A stretch of DNA of 64,000 bases from Sclerurus mexicanus (taxonomy: Eukaryota; Chordata; Aves; Passeriformes; Furnariidae). Shown here piece by piece: positions 1 to 15,100 of this stretch. A program made the translations under genes and the position numbers. The notes beneath the pieces are model-generated. The model made no database searches, was not told the origin of the DNA, and worked only from the letters and a program-made list of their open reading frames with translations. How positions within the stretch are numbered: position 1 is the stretch's first letter; every line of letters starts with the position of its first letter. The stretch spans positions 944,821-1,008,820 of the forward strand of contig VWZF01003703.1 of the NCBI GenBank assembly GCA_013396755.1, given 5' to 3'.

Positions 1-3000
1 GAGAGCTGGATCTCAGGGACGGGATAGGGCTCCTTAGGGACACTCGGAATTCCTCAGTGCCATCCTGCTGTAACAATACTGTAATGTCCTGTGGCAAAGA
101 CTGACGCTGTGGCCTCACTCCAGCAGTGCAGCACCACAGCTCTGCAGGAAATGTGAATATGCATGGTTTTCTTCTCCTCAATCACCAGTGCCTCTCTGGT
201 TGAGGGAAAAAAAACAGCACCCAAACACTCATTTTGCTTTTTAAGAATTAAAAACCCCAAACCTTTTGTTGCCCCTGTGACCCCCTACACTGTTCAGCTT
301 CCCCAGGAACAGCCACCTGAGCGGGCCGTCCAAAGGTGGTTACAAAAGGTCACTTTGCAGAGCATTCAGTGGCTTCCAACAGTGTGGGGGATGCAGAATT
401 TCTTGGAATAATCCTCTTTTTATTACTCTACAAAACTGGCAGGAACTTTTCCTTTGTATACAGCAAGTCAGCTTGACAATATTGAAGCCAGTCTACAAAG
501 TTATTTTGTTTTGTTCTGCGAAATCAGATCTTTCTGCTCTCAAAAATCAGGTAAAGCTAAAACAGATTCTAGTGTTTATATTTTAGCTCTGTGACATTCT
601 AATTGGAAACATTCGATTTTCAGTCTTGTGAGACACCCAGAGAGCCACTTGGGCCAGTGGGATCATTCAGAATTATCTCCCTCTGTGCCTGGTAAATGAA
701 CTGAGATGTGAAAACACACGGGGTTTCTATGGAATCTCTGCTGGCCCCGTGTCAGTCAGAGCTGGGATCAGTCTGGCTGGGCTCAGTCTTAAAACTGGAG
801 GAATTGGTCTTGAAAATGAGATGAGGAGGTGTCTGCTCACACAGCCCACGAGTCCAGGTGAGCTGGGGGGGATGTTCCCACCTGGCAGTGACTGACAGAG
901 ATGCGGAGGTCCTCACCTGCTGCAGGGATTGGGAAGCTCCAACTCTCCAAGGGACTGCAGGATTTATCCCCTCTCTTTCAGGACACCTGATGAAACAGGA
1001 TGCCCTCTCTGCCCTCAGTTCATTCACAGGTGAAGTAACTTGGCATTGAGACAATTCCCAAATGGAGCGTCACACTTGAGCGCTGCTGCTGAGGCTGTAG
1101 GAGTGGCCAAGGAATGTTCATGGCCACACTACAGTCAAATATGTTTGTGTTTCCACTCCTAAAGGACAACAGACAGTGCCCACAGATGGAGACAGGATGT
1201 GCCTCCCTCACATTCTCAAAATTATACAAATTGTGTAAGCAGGACTCAAAAAATAGTCTTTCTCAGTTTAACCCTATCAGGGGTCATTAAGATTTTTTTC
1301 ACGTTGGGGTCTCCCATAGACAGTTCTCTGCTTTAACTGAGGATTGAATTATTAATGATTTTATCTTCCGAGAACTGTAACTCTTCAGTATAAAAACCTT
1401 CGTGCTCAAAAGCTCAAGGCTGTCTGTGAAGGTGCAGCAGCTCAGATCATCTGATGATTATTTCTGATTTACATGGCAAAGTCACTGGAAGTCTCAAGGC
1501 ACATTATCCATCAGGGGAATATAATTATCTCCAGTTATAATTAAAAAGGACAACCCCCCAAGTACGAGACAATCAGGGGGCCGCAGTGAGCCTGAGCCAC
1601 GATTCCAGGCACGCTCAGCTGTACGACAGCCCTCCCAGCCCTAAATAAGCCTGAGGTTTTCTGTTAGGACATACGTGTTTGTTTCATAACAATAGATTCC
1701 AAGAGATTTTCCCCATAATAAGGCTAAAAATACTTCCCCAGGCCCCATGGGAAATTAACCCTTGCCTGTTTCTAACAAGTCTGAAGTTCCTTCGCTATTT
1801 TCAAAGTTTTCTATTCAGCAAGCAGGCAGGTATCAGACCTACAGAGGACTCCAAAAACCACTCACTCCATTACAAACTGTTTGAAAGCTGGGAAATTCGT
1901 TTGGTGACTCTTCCTAATGCTCTAACTAGCATTTGAAACGCTGGGGTTAAAAAGTGTACACCATGTTTACAGTGTTGATATTAAAAATAACTCATTTTAT
2001 GCTTATTTCAGTCATTAGAAATCTCAATTGACCTTCCAGGTTCTTCTAATCAACATCACTGTAAATTCTTCCGCCCTGTAAGACAAAGCAAACTCCCTTT
2101 AAAAGGCGGCAGTGCCAAGCGGGGAAAGCAAGGGTGACACTGCCAGTCACTTACTGCCATCAGGAGAAGACAATGTAAACCATGAGGGCACATCCCAGGA
2201 TCCAGCCAACTGCCAGGAGCACCGGCACAACCAGGCGGGACAGCGGGGCTGGGGCTGGAAGGGAAGAGATGGGCTGTGACAGAAAGGCCACCTGACAGTG
2301 AATTATCCAAACACTTCAAAGCAGGATCATGCCAGAGCAGAGACACCTGTGAGCTCTGGGTCACTGTCTGTGACCGCTGTGTCTAGCACAGAGTCACCAT
2401 TCCTTGGCAGGGCCTTGAAGTGAGAACCCAGAGCAGAAGCCCAAGGGGGTTCCTGTGCTCTCTCTTTCCCATCAGACCAGTGCAAGGCTTGGCACTGCCA
2501 AAACAGCAGGGCCGGGGGGAGCTGAGCACAGTGCTGGCCCTGGGCTCCACAGAGCATCTGCACTGGCTCACTGACTGACAGGCAGGATTCAGGCTCGGGC
2601 AGCACCTTCCAGGAGCCTCAGCAGGTTGGCAACAGTAAGCCAAAAGACCAGGGATTATTTAACACTGCAGCCAGTCCAGATCTGTGTGCCTGGAGCTGCA
2701 CTGAGGGGACACTGTGAGCTCCCACACTCCAAAGGGTGGTGGCAGTGGCTGCACATCAGGGATTCACGGCTCATCTCCCTGCCCACTGTATCCCTCTCCT
2801 GTCCTGTCACCACAGCGATGCAGGGAGCTCAGGCTGAGGGAAGGCTGCTTCCTCCTTTCCAGTGGGAAAATAACACAGGAGTGTCCAATGTGGAAACTCT
2901 TACAGTTGAGCCAGCCACAAACATGGGACGAGTTGCCCACTAGCCCTAAAACAAGCTCAAAAATGACATAGGGATGTGGAGCCAGGTGCAGGCGATGGTT

Positions 3001-6000
3001 CTCCATGGAGATGTGGAAAGCAGGACTGGCTTTATACAAATACATTTCTGTAAAACATCAGAATTTTAAGACCCTTCTACCAATTTCCTGCAAACAGTAG
3101 ACACCTTCCAGAAAGCAGAATAACAACCTCTGAGATCCTATTACTTACCAATATATTACAACCTCCTGGAGAACATCTTTCTGCAGTTAATAGATTTCCA
3201 GGTTTTGAAGGGATTAATAAATTATGTAAAACTATTCACAACACCTTGCACAGTTTAGATCAAGCAGGCAGACTCAGAGGGATGCTTAATAATTTAAGGA
3301 TTGCCACATTGGTCTTTTAAAGCTGTGCATAACAAACCTCTCCCCATGACACTGCACAGTGTGTCTGCCAGAGGAAAAGAGAGAGCACAGAGAGAGAAAA
3401 TCTGCACGTGCTGTCATGAAAATCTTAAACAGATAAACAACCCCACAGCAAAAATAAAATTCTGCTGTGAAACTGGGAGTCTTTTTGTCACAGGGGAGCC
3501 CCTCACCTGTTTAATTTAAGGAGTGTTATTGCTTTGACACTATGCAAGGTAAAGCTGCTTCTTTGGGAATTGTTTCTCTTTACTTGCCATTTTTCTAAAG
3601 GTCTAATTACAAATCCAGGGCTGGATCCTGCTGGGGTGCACAGAGGAGTTTCGTCAGAGCTCTCCTCATGCTTCTGGGTCTACTGACCACGGTTATGTGA
3701 GCCCCAGTTTAAACCAGGACCAGTGTAAATTTTGTGGATATCAATGAAAATGGAAATAAAGACACAGCGTTCAGTATCCTGTTGTACCTTAGCAGAAATT
3801 CACTCTCCTCCTTACATACCAGAGTAAATGGTGCAAAAACCAGGAGATAAGTCTTTAGAAACTTTTAACATAGCTATGAAGATGTATTAAAAAGTTCCTT
3901 TTACAAGGACAAGTGTTACCTGAGTACCTATGCACAGCGAACACCACAGTTGCACTTACAGCTGTAAGCTTAAGTGAAGCAAATAAAAAATGACAATAGA
4001 CATAAAATGCATTTTTATGAGCTGCCTTTTCTCCTTGGAGACAGTGAAGTGTGCTTACAATGGAAAGCTCATTATTAAAATTTCATTTTGCTCTGTCACT
4101 TGAGCTTTGTGGGGTTAAAATCTAAATTATTCTATATTCACCAAGAACTGCACTCAGAGTTCAGCTCCACACAGACACGCTGTCAAACAGCTCATTTCAC
4201 ACACTTCTGTTCTATTGTGTTCGCTAACTTGAATCTGCAACTACAAAACACTACAGGAAAAACTGGTAGGATTCAGTAATACAGGAGGAATACAAGCTAC
4301 TTTTAACTCATTGCTGTTAACAGAATTACCTTTTAAACTGACAAATGTTACTGAAATGTAAAATATAAAGTGTATCAACATGAATACAAGTAGCTGATTA
4401 TTTTCACATTACATTGCTCAGATTTACTAATTTTAATATATTGTTACATTCACATTTAACTGTGCATCTTACCTGGCTCTGCCATTCCCCCTCTGCTGGT
4501 TTAATGGCAGGTTTAAGGTTCGCCTCTGCAGTTGTTGTGGGAGCCCTGGGATGCTTTAAATAGAGAAATATTTGGAATGTGCTGCAGCTGCCTGGCTCAC
4601 TGGTGCCAGGTTTTGGCTATATAGACTCCATTGTCTAAAAAGGCAGGAATTCAGGGGATTCAAGGCTATCTCTGCCTGGTCCTCCAGCTGCACATCTGTT
4701 CTAGAGCAAAGTGGATAAAGAGGGAAGGAAACAAAGTTAAAAACTGCTTTATGGTCTCTTTATAGCCATGGAACACCACATGGTAAGTTCAGATAATATT
4801 TATGGCCACGGACACATTTAAAGTGTGACAGGATCCGCTTTGTTCTTAATCCCCCGCATCTTCTCTCATCCCTCCCCTATCAAAACCAAGCCCTGTTCAG
4901 GATACTTGTACAGGTATTTCTGTAGTTATTAGTTCTTAGCTAATCTTTCCTCGTTGTCCACGAAGCAGAGGGGTACATTTAGCTCCTTCCCTCTGAAAGG
5001 GGAACAGGGCACAGCCAAGGCTTTTCATCACTCCTGTGGGTACTGGGTAACAAAGTTAAAGGAAGGAACACTACTAAAACAATCTGAGGACTACTTTGTC
5101 CTAAACAGGCCAAATCATCACAAACTCTAATCCAGAGGAGAAAAGCCATGGAGACAAGTGCCAGGTCTGAGCCAAAAGCACAAAGTGCACAGCAGCTCGT
5201 GTCACATCAAAGGGGACCTGTGTGTGAAGATCCCTCTGAGTGGTCCTGGTTTTGACCAACAAGCAGAAAAAGCTTGTTGAAAAAGCAGAAAAAACTGCCC
5301 ATGTTCTGGGGCAATGAAACCCTGTGCAGAGCGCTCAGAGGAGCATCACACAGCAGCAACAAGCCCTGATCCAAGGCTTTCCTTCAGGAACGGGAGGAGA
5401 TTTTCACCAAGTTTATACATAATCCCATCTGAGAGCTGGGCCTGGGGATGAAATTAAATGGGCATTCTTCCTGTGTTTCTGAGCTGGAAAAGGACAGAAA
5501 TAGCTGTTCCAAAGCCATTCCAGGTAACAGGTGCACAGGATGTTTTGGACACACCTAATCCGAATGTTCATAAAGTCGACAGGAATTCCTTGTGTCTCTC
5601 AGAAGACAGGACAGTGCTCAGACACACATTATGCAGATCTAAAAGAGATGATCCCTTTCTTATCTGCTTGCTGATTAAATACATTTAAAAAAATCAATTA
5701 TCACCTTTCTTCAGAATTGCTCCCCCTCAGACAATGGCTGTGGGATTGTGACTTCCTTGGAGCCTTTGTAGCCAGCCTGAGGAACAGGAATTAAGCCAAA
5801 GCCAGATTCCAGAGCACCAGGTGGAAAAAATCCTGGCTTTTCACACCAACACAATCTAACTCATCCTAAAGCAAGACTGTAACCCAAGTGCTTGATTCTG
5901 AAAGGACTAGAGCTGGTTATAATGGAATTCAATACCAGTCCCTCCTAAGGAAAGGGCTGTTCCTGAACACCCGAGCTGCTTTCCAGGGATCCCTTGGCAG

Positions 6001-6523
6001 TTCCCTGCCCGTTCTGGGACAGAGGGGCAGAGCAGGAGGATGCAAGTACGACCAACCCTACACCTACAAGACAGGGTGGGACAGCCTTCAAACGTGCATA
6101 GGAAATGCAACTCAGGATCTGGCTATTCTTACAGGAATACTATTTTTGTTCAAGATGCAGAATGGAAACTGGGCCCCAGGCTCATATGACTTGTGTCCAT
6201 CTGCCGAGTACTTTCACCTGGAATGTCAAAGAGCAAAGAATGGCAGGGGAATGTTTTAAATACAATTATGAGCATTGGTGTGATGAATATCTTAGGAACA
6301 CACTGACATCCTCAGAAGGGGAGCAGCACTGAGCTCTAGCCCCACTGTACAGAGCAGTTGTTTTACATCAGAGACAAATTCAGCTCTGTAGAGATGGTTT
6401 ATTGCTCGCTATAAACAGTCCCTGTGCTTTGGAGTCTGGCATGAACTCAAAGATGATGATTCCAGAACAGTAACTGAAGCCAAGTCATGTCACCTAAGGA
6501 AGTTTCCATCAATGGCACACAAC
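1..6523. other. Gene-poor 3' flank, segment 1
   Basis: I see no exon, RNA gene or recognisable transposon. Short open frames occur on both strands without domain-like content. 2100-2950 is GC-richer; 3740-4460 is AT-rich. Confidence 0.6.
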
Positions 6524-6640
6524 CACAGACTGGTTTGGATTGGAAAGGACCTTAAAGCCCACCCAGTGCCACCCCCTGCCATGAGCAGGGACACCTCCCA
6601 CTATCCCAGGTTGCTCCAAGCCCCGTCCAGCCTGGCCTTG
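6524..6640 (-). mobile_element. CR1 retroposon 3' fragment
   Basis: On the minus strand: aaggccaggctggacggggc, ttggagcaacctgggatagt, gggaggtgtccctgctcatg and ctttaaggtcctttccaatc. It shows the same arrangement as the copy at 15655-15862 but opposite orientation. Confidence 0.9.
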
Positions 6641-9600
6641 ATATTCCTCTATGTCTGACTGCTGGTTTGTGCCACTTCTCTGCATTCTTGAGCAAGACAG
6701 TTCTCCTTAAAAACTGCTTGTCTTTCCCCAAACACCACATAGGGAAGGTGATTTCATTACTGCTTACCCAAAACAGGTGTAATCTCAACATAAAACTCAG
6801 GGCTATAAAGCACTTTATCAAGCCATGCACAATCCAGCCTATTACAGCATGTTGAGACTCAAGAATAAACTGTGAGCTTTGCTGTCTTGGGCTAGCTTTG
6901 CTATAGAACAAATTTCTGGGGGATAAGATTCAATTTGTTGTAAAAGGAAATATGACTGCGTGATATATTTATTGAGAAAACCATCTCTGATACAATGACT
7001 TCCTTGGCTGCATAGCTGTTCCCAGAAGAATCCTATCTGGTTTGGTTCTGCTAATTATATATATCCATCTGATCTCATGGAAATAATTTCCACGAGGAAC
7101 CATGTACTCCTGACACGACCATCTGACCTTCACGGCTTGGGACCTTTCCAGGCCCCGTTGCCACACGCAAGGACAGAGAGTCATTGCTGCTCACAGCAGC
7201 CCTGGAAACTGCCCCCCCAGCTCAGCTGCACACACAGCGAGTGCTGTCCTGCACGGCCAGAGCAGGAGGTTCGGGAGATGAAAGTTGTGACTGCAGCAAA
7301 GAGTGGAGTAACAATATAGACATTATTTTAAACAACACATCTTCTGTTTGGGACTGAGGAATGAACTGCAGACATCAAATTACAATACAGCTCAGTCCAA
7401 CAGCCAAAAAAAAATAAGTCAGGGGGACAGCTTCAAAGTATAAAAAAACAAGGACAGGACATAAAAACTCAGAATGATCCGTGTCAAAACACATCTACTG
7501 CTTTGCTGCTGAACAACAATACACACACAGGAAAAACAATTCCCTCATTTTTATTTGTGTTTCTAATTACATGATAACTTCTGTATGTTTTCCCCTCCCT
7601 GTTTGTGCTGGGACACTGAGATACTCCATATCCAGAGCTAGGCTCACATGGGGAGTTTGGTTTAGGAATTAGATCGCTTTTTCAGCCTCCAGCTCACTGA
7701 GGTGCTCCAACAGATCGGTCTCACTTAGGGCAACCTTTGGAACAGCCTCCTTGACTTCATTCCCATTAACAACTGCTCCAAGCTGGGAATCACTTCAAAT
7801 ACTCTAAACGTCTTCAGTGCTTTAAGGGATTTAGGGCCAAAATGAGGAGGAACCGAGTGAGGCAGCAGGGCTGCAAGGCTTTCTGGAAGAGAAGTGAGTT
7901 TAAGGGGGAAAAACAGTACTGATGGTTTAGAAAATATTCAATTCTCCTCAGAAACATGTGGCCTCTGACAGAAGGAAAAATAAATAGAACATTGGATTCC
8001 TTGGCTGGCAGGTTTCAATGCCAGCGTTCACAAACTCCTGCTCTGCCCAGTGAAGCCACGCACGGCGCCAGCCCCAGGGAGCACAAAAACCCTCTGCAGG
8101 TGTTTGAGTTTGAGCCAAAGCTTTGGGGAAGGGCTGGAAGGAACAACATCCCTGCTGCCTTCAAAGCATCCCACCTCTGAATCCAAAGTGCTTTATTGCA
8201 CCGATCGCTATCTTTGGCTGTTCCCTCAGTCCACAAAGGAGCTGTGTGAGCCTGGAGCCTTCCCTTGGGAGACAGCCATCCTTCGGAGCTGTCTGACCCT
8301 GGGAGGCTGAGCCATCCTGGCCCAGCCCTTGAATGGCTCCTGCCCCAAAACTGCCAGGGAGGGAGGACCTGGGTAGTTGTTGGTGCTGCTGAATCCGTGG
8401 GGGACCCTCAGCATCTGCCCTGGAGTACAGAGGGACTGACAGCTGAGTACTCATGGAATGGTTAGGACTCGAAAAGACCTCTAGGATCATCAAGTCCAGT
8501 GGTCACTGGAAGTTAACAAGCAATGAGGTGCTTAAAGGCAGAGTCCTATCCTAAAGAAGACAAGAACAATCCATCCAACAGTGGCAGGAACGTGATGTAC
8601 AGCCCCTGAGCAGGCAGGGTGGTTATGCAGGAGATCTCCAGTGGGACAATCCAACCCTGGGTCACGTGGCCAACAAGGACACTGCCCCACAGTGTTGGGA
8701 ATGGGTTTCCCTGTAACGATGGGCATGGATGGCACACAAGAAACCTCAGCATCCCCCAGTCCCTCAGCCCACCCCCTGCCCTGTGGCCACGCACACAGGG
8801 GCTGTCGGACAGCACAAACTCCAGCTGGGATGGGTCGGAGCACACAGAGCCACCAACAAACATCTCGGAGTCAGGAGCTCTGGTTTCCCCTCCCTGAGCC
8901 TCTTTCTTGGACAATATTAAGGAAAGATTTAGCTCTAAACAATCACACAGCACCTCACTAAGGCAAACCTTCCCCTTCTGCACCAGAGACAGGTCTTCTC
9001 CTCAGCACATTCCACACCGAACACTGGGAGCACAACTGAGAAAGCAAATATCAAGTGCTTGGAAACAACCACATGGATGCATTTCCTGTGCTCTTTCTGC
9101 TGGATCCCAGTGATTTGGTGCCTGATGTCTAGGAAGGAACTGTCAGAACCTCACTGACACACCACCCACTTGGCAAAGCAAGTTGGCCATTTTTAGTGTT
9201 AAAACAGCCAGTGTTTGAGAGAACAACCCAGTCTTCTTTTCACCAGTACCTAGACATCAAATACTGGAACGCTGAACTTCTGTCTTGGTTACTCTACTTG
9301 TAACCCCTGAAAATCTGCACCCACATGCAGCAAGTTGGCAACAGAATGCTTTGTTTTACAAACTCTATATGATCCGCAGAGATAGCTGCAGACTAAACTG
9401 CTTTAGAGGAGATTATAGGGACAGACCAACTCATCTTCACAGAAGGAACACTCCAAGCAAGAAAAGCTTCACAGCTTTGTAATATTGGTATTAATTTTTA
9501 AATCACATTTCTTTCAATTGAGCTTTTCCTTTAAGAAAATCTCCTGATTTACTAGCAAATCAAAAGCCACATTTACAGGCCTTGAACTGTTTTATGACTT

Positions 9601-12062
9601 TGCTTCTGTGACAAGCAGACTAACATGTAAGAATATCATTTTTGCTTTTAAGAAATAGGTTTATGTGTGGACAACTTGCCTAATGAAATGCATTTTATTA
9701 GTCACACCAATCTTAGCACTTGAAAGGTCCCTTAGAAACTGCCAGGCATTACTTCTACTCACATTTACATCATGAAAATAAAGGCTGATTTATTTGATCA
9801 CTGTGCAACAGAAGACCTGAAAAAATCCATGTATTAAGCTACTAAATATTTCATTCCACAGGCTGTTTCCTAGGGCTTGGGCTCTGCACATCATCTCCCT
9901 TGGCAGAGAGAAGTATTACTCACTGAATGCTGAGATACCTGCTAAAAAATAGCTGCAAATACGATGGAGAAACAGCTCTATTGTGTCGACATTACATGTG
10001 CCATGGAACGTCTGGATTAGTTCCCCACTGGTATCTAAAAATATCGATAACAACGTGGGGTTTGCCTTTGTATAGCTCCATTGCACGGCAGCTGAGTGAT
10101 GGCAAATGCCTTCCCGGCTGGCACAGGGATCTCTGTGTGGCTGCATCTGCCTGACACATAATTTATGAGCAGCGTCTCAGCAGGGCTCTGGGTACAGAGC
10201 TGGAGGTGACTGGAAGGTGACTGCACCACCAACAGCCTGCTGAGCCCACGGCCAAAGCCCAGCCAGGGGGTTGGAAGTGCAGATTTTCGGAGGCAGAGCA
10301 GCTCTGGAGTCGCGTCCAACCCAGCACCACTCACCTCCCACCGAGCTGCACTGACACTGAGCCCCAGGAACAGCTCAGCCACCAAAGCTGCCAGCTCAGG
10401 GTCAGCCACAGGACAAGTTTCTGATATTTCATATAAAAACTGCACTAATTTCTTCCTCTCCAGTGGTTATTATTCTGCAAGGAAACCCAGCCCATTACAC
10501 CCCATAAATCCCCAGGGGATTTATGATTTCAGAAATGGCAGCTTCCTGGAGGACGTGTGTTATGATTTATACATTACTGCAACCTGTTGGTGTGGCCTTT
10601 ACTGCCTACAGCTGAAGGAAAATTGGCATTTCCTTCATAATTTAAATGCATTTAATGTTTAATTTGGATTTGCACTGAATCCCAACTTCTGGATCAGTTA
10701 AACCCCAAGTCTTACCCTGCTGTGCTTCTGTTGTGACAAAACCATGAAATTGCTAATAATTCCATTTCTTTGAATGAGGACAGTTAACCTGCAGTACACC
10801 CTGTACGCAGCAAAAAGTTTTAAGGAAGAGGCCCTGGTGCAGGTGTGGGGAGTCGTCACCTCTGGCAAAAAGCTGGCAGAGCCCCAGGGCACCCCTGAGA
10901 CGTGGACAGACCCACAGACCTGTACTGCAGCCAGCTGTTCCAGGCCCTCCACCTTCCAGCCTTCTGCTGGCACTGGCTTGGGAAGCTTCCTCTGGCTCCA
11001 GAGCTGCTGCAGGGGGTACCAGGCAAGAAGAAATCGAGGCACATGATGCAACTCGCACTGCTTTTGGGAAATTCCCCCCCGTTCTCATCCTCCAGACCAG
11101 CAATGGATGGTGGCAAGGACCAAGAGACCGAGGAGCTGCCTGGAGCAGCCCGAGAGCACAGGGGCAGACCCGCTCCAGCCCCTCCCCAGAGCTCGAGGGG
11201 AAAAGAGGGCACCCCCGAGGGCTTGGGGGTCCTCCCCCATCCCTGGCATTCCTGTGGCACAAGGGTGGAGGGGGAGTAAAACCCATGGGATGAACAACTG
11301 CCTGAGCTGCTTCCCAGCTCCACCCTTCGCCCAGCTCCCCTCTTCCCTGGCTTGCGAAGGGACTGTTCTTGCAGGGAAAGTTCAGTTCAGTGCCCAGGAT
11401 AAAATTCTACCATTTCAGACACAAGTGAGCAGGAAAAGCTTCCTTCAGAGGGCGGCTGAGGTGGGGAGGCAGCCGAGCAGGAGGCAGGAGCCATGTGGGA
11501 CACTCCGACAGGGGTTTTACCAGGATGCCCCGGCCGTAACCAGGCACAGAGAGGGGAATAGCTGGGTATTGGATTACACTTCTGGTTGTTTCTTTGTTCT
11601 AATTCCTGAAAAACAAGGGACTGAACCGCTCAGCTGGGATGTATGCCCCAGTTCTTGGTCCAGCCCTAGATTTCCTGGTTGAAAACAACTCACCAGTGAA
11701 GAGGCTGCATTCCCAAACAACAACTGGCCTGTGTGATTTCAGCTCATATGCTGGAAAAAGTCAGCCATGGGCAGAAAACGTCTTTATCTGATCTTACTGT
11801 GTCCTCTAAAAGAACATCACCTCATGCCAGCAAGGAACACAATGGCCAAACACAAACTGGCTAAAGAAAAAAGATGTTCATTACCATAAGTTGTGAAAGA
11901 CTTTCTAAAATACCATGTTTATCTAAGATTTAACTCATTTATTTCTTGATCTGACCATTCCAGTTGACCACAAACATTGTATAAAACGGAGCAAGATGAT
12001 TTCGATGTCCTCATGACCAAAATGAAGGATTTCTTAAAAATCCTTTATTCTGCATTTTCACA
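6641..12062. other. Gene-poor 3' flank, segment 2
   Basis: Apart from the CR1 relic at 8451-8506 nothing is recognised. 9480-9860 is AT-rich with little repeat character. 10850-11560 is GC-rich and gives overlapping open frames of up to 191 codons in several frames at once, which marks them as composition artefacts. Confidence 0.6.
8451..8506 (-). mobile_element. CR1 retroposon 3' relic
   Basis: On the minus strand: actggacttgatgatcctag and aggtcttttcgagtcctaac, a diverged CR1 terminus of about 55 bases. Confidence 0.78.
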
Positions 12063-12141
12063 GATTGATGGAATGGTTAAGGTTGGAAAAGACTTCTAAG
12101 ATCATCAAGTCCAACCATCAGCCCAGCACCACCACGTGTTA
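12063..12141 (-). mobile_element. CR1 retroposon 3' fragment
   Basis: On the minus strand: gtggtggtgctgggctgatg, gttggacttgatgatcttag and aagtcttttccaaccttaac. This is the last 80 bases of a CR1 element of a somewhat different subfamily from the 24890-25325 copy. Confidence 0.88.
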
Positions 12142-15100
12142 GAAAACTACAGCTCAGCTGGGTATAAGCCAGCCCTGAAATTTGTGCCCTAAAGTCCCCT
12201 CTCCAAACTGCACCTTCCCCAGCAGAAATACCCACAGATATCCTGCTCTTATCTGTCCATATCAGGACTCCCTGTTCTTAAAAACTGGAAAAAATTCAAG
12301 AGCAGAAGAAAACAACTTGTGATAAATCAAAGCCATACTCAGGTCAGCAGAGATACCCCGGGGGGTCCCAGAGGGACTCAGCTGTGTGTGCACACACATT
12401 TCTAAGGGGCAGAGAGCTCTGCACTCTCCAGACTCGCCACTCCAAGTGCCACCGGGGTCCCTGTGGTGTCCGTGCCACACCTGGCACTGTGCCCCTGCAG
12501 GGACTGGCTCACACTGCGGGCCAAGTCATCTCCCTGCTTTCCCAAGGTGACTCTGGCACCAGCTTCCCTGGTTCTGTACCTCCACGGGGATGATCCCTCC
12601 TTTTGCACTCCATCCACCTGAGGGAGAACATGAGAGGGATCTTTGCTCCTTCCCTTTTCTGTAGCTTATATATTCCTTTTTAAAATGAACCCTCTGAGCT
12701 GGGGTGAAAATGCATTTTTAAAATTACCATGACAAATCACTTAATACAAAAAAGCTTTGCAAGCTTTGAAATGCCATTAAGATATTACCAAGTTTTATCT
12801 GACCAGAGATAAAGTTCTCAAAAGCATTAAAAATGGACATTTTCATGCACAGATTAAAAAATTATCCTATTTGTAAGAATAGAGGCAGCTTTAGGAGTAA
12901 GATACGGCTGCGACCACCAAGTCCTCGGGAAAAGGTGAGTGAAGGAGAGCAGCTCCTCCACTGGTGCTGCAGTTCCCTCTTGTGACAGCCAGAGCAAATG
13001 CCTATTTACAGGATGCTCTGCTGCCTCAGTCAGTGAGGGCACTGCATCTCCACGCACAAAAAAGGTGTTTTCTCAAGAAACTAAGTATGCTGTACTTAAA
13101 ACATTCAACAGGAAAGAGAGATTTTGTGTTCTGGGGCTCTGAAAAAGCTTTTCTCCCATCTGGGGTGTCTTTGCCCCTGTTCACATGAACCCTACAACAG
13201 TCACAGGAAATGAAGCACCCGAACCTCACCTTCCTCAGCCTCAGGAACCTCTGGGCACTGCCAAGGATGCTCCAAAATGACCCAGCATGGGCAGTTTGGC
13301 AGCTGTTCAGATCACTTGGGTAACAAGGAGCAATATTTACAGGCAGGAACACGGATTTTGCTGTTTGTTTGACATTAATTCTCCCTTCCTTTCTCATTTG
13401 TGTAGGTTCTTCACTGAGATTATATTTTGCCACAAACTAAGCTCCCAGAATTGACTGGGTTTTGCTTTTGGAAGCCAGTTCATGGAACAGTTGGGGCTGG
13501 AAGGGGCCTTAAAGCTCCTCTCGTTCCACGCCCTGCCGTGGGCAGGGACCCCTTCACTAGAGCAGGTTGCTCCAAGCCCAGCCTGGCCTTGCACACTCCC
13601 TTGGGGTGTTACTGACTCCCAGACCTGCGTGGAACCACAAAAGCAGGAGGCAGCACAGCCTAATCAGGCTGGCCCACACTCATTACACCTGGGCTCTCCA
13701 CCAGGCTCAGGCAGGAGCCACAGCCCCCGACAGCATCCCCCGTGCCCGGGGCACACACAGCTCGTGGCATTTGTTACCACCCAGCTCGGACTGACCTGCT
13801 GGGCCTCAGCAAATCACCCAGCTCCTGCAGCATCCCAGGAGCGGGAATGCCTCCTGGAATCCTTCCTGGAATGCCTCTGCTCCGGGCAGGGCTGGCTGCC
13901 AGCAGATGGCAATCCCTTCCCGCAGTCCTGGGCAGCCAGGCCAGAGGCTGGCTCAGCCTCTGGGAAAAGTCATCTGAATGATAAGGAGAAATTAACAAAT
14001 TAAATATTTCTACAATTAATCGTATTACATAACATTTAAATAGGAGAAATAATATTTTGTCCTGTATTTTTGGATGCAAACCTCTCCTCTTGGGATACTG
14101 AGCCTACAGACAGCAAATAAAGAGCCAGCCCTCCCTTCCTCTCTCTCCCACCTCAGTGACATTCCCTAGTCACAGGCACTGGAAAATAATTAAAAATAAT
14201 CACTCTGTGATAAAAGATCAACACTGGGAAAAGAGCTCTTTCTGCAAAAGCCCTGCCCTGGAAAACACTTCCATGACCCACATTTGTGACACCACTTCTC
14301 TTGTTGTTAGGGAGCAGAGAATAAATGACTGAACTCACCTGCGTTTCCTCAAAGGATCAGCGTGTTTGGCAACACACCCCAAAGGACAAAGGAGGTCACA
14401 AGAGAAACTTCCCCAAAGCTGGTGCTATTTTTGAAGGCAGATGGGTTTATAAAATCCTCACCCAAAATATAAAAGGCCAATGGTCATTTTTTTCAAGCCC
14501 TTCCTTGCATACAGAAACTCAACACTTTAATCACACCATTTTTAAGTTAATTGTTGGAAAATGCAGAAATTATTGGATCAGTAAAAGGCTTTCCTCAGAT
14601 TCAGTTTATTCTTGGTTCATTGAAATTAATCTGAAATAAGCTATCTTTAAACCCCATAAAGAGCATGTTATCTTTTGTAAGGGCTTAAGTGCTTTAAGAT
14701 TGTGCTGCAGTAACAGGGCAGGCAGAAAAGCCTGAAGGCTGGGGAAAGAAAAGATACTTCTGGAGATTTTTATAGGGGTCTAATCTCTAAAGGTATTCTT
14801 TTAACAGGTTATCTTGAAGTCAGAATTTAAAGCAAACTCCATGGAGAGACTGCATGTGGGCTGTGTTGAGGGTGTGGAGGAAACCCCCCGTCCCGGGGTG
14901 AGACAGTCTGTGCTGGATTGTGGTCCTGGCAGAGAGCAAGGATTTCAGGTTCCCTGAGGGGCTCAGAATTATTCCTTCATCTCTACCTGGGCACCAACCT
15001 TGGCTGGTCCAGCACTCTGAACTGCCATCGAGTTTTCTAGGTTCCAAAGTCACCACAAATACTGAAGTCAAAGTATTCCACCTGTTACATGAACAGCTAC

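Noticed and set aside
11107..11682. 191-codon plus-strand frame
   Set aside because: Several frames are open at once in the same GC-rich block, which points to low stop frequency and not coding.
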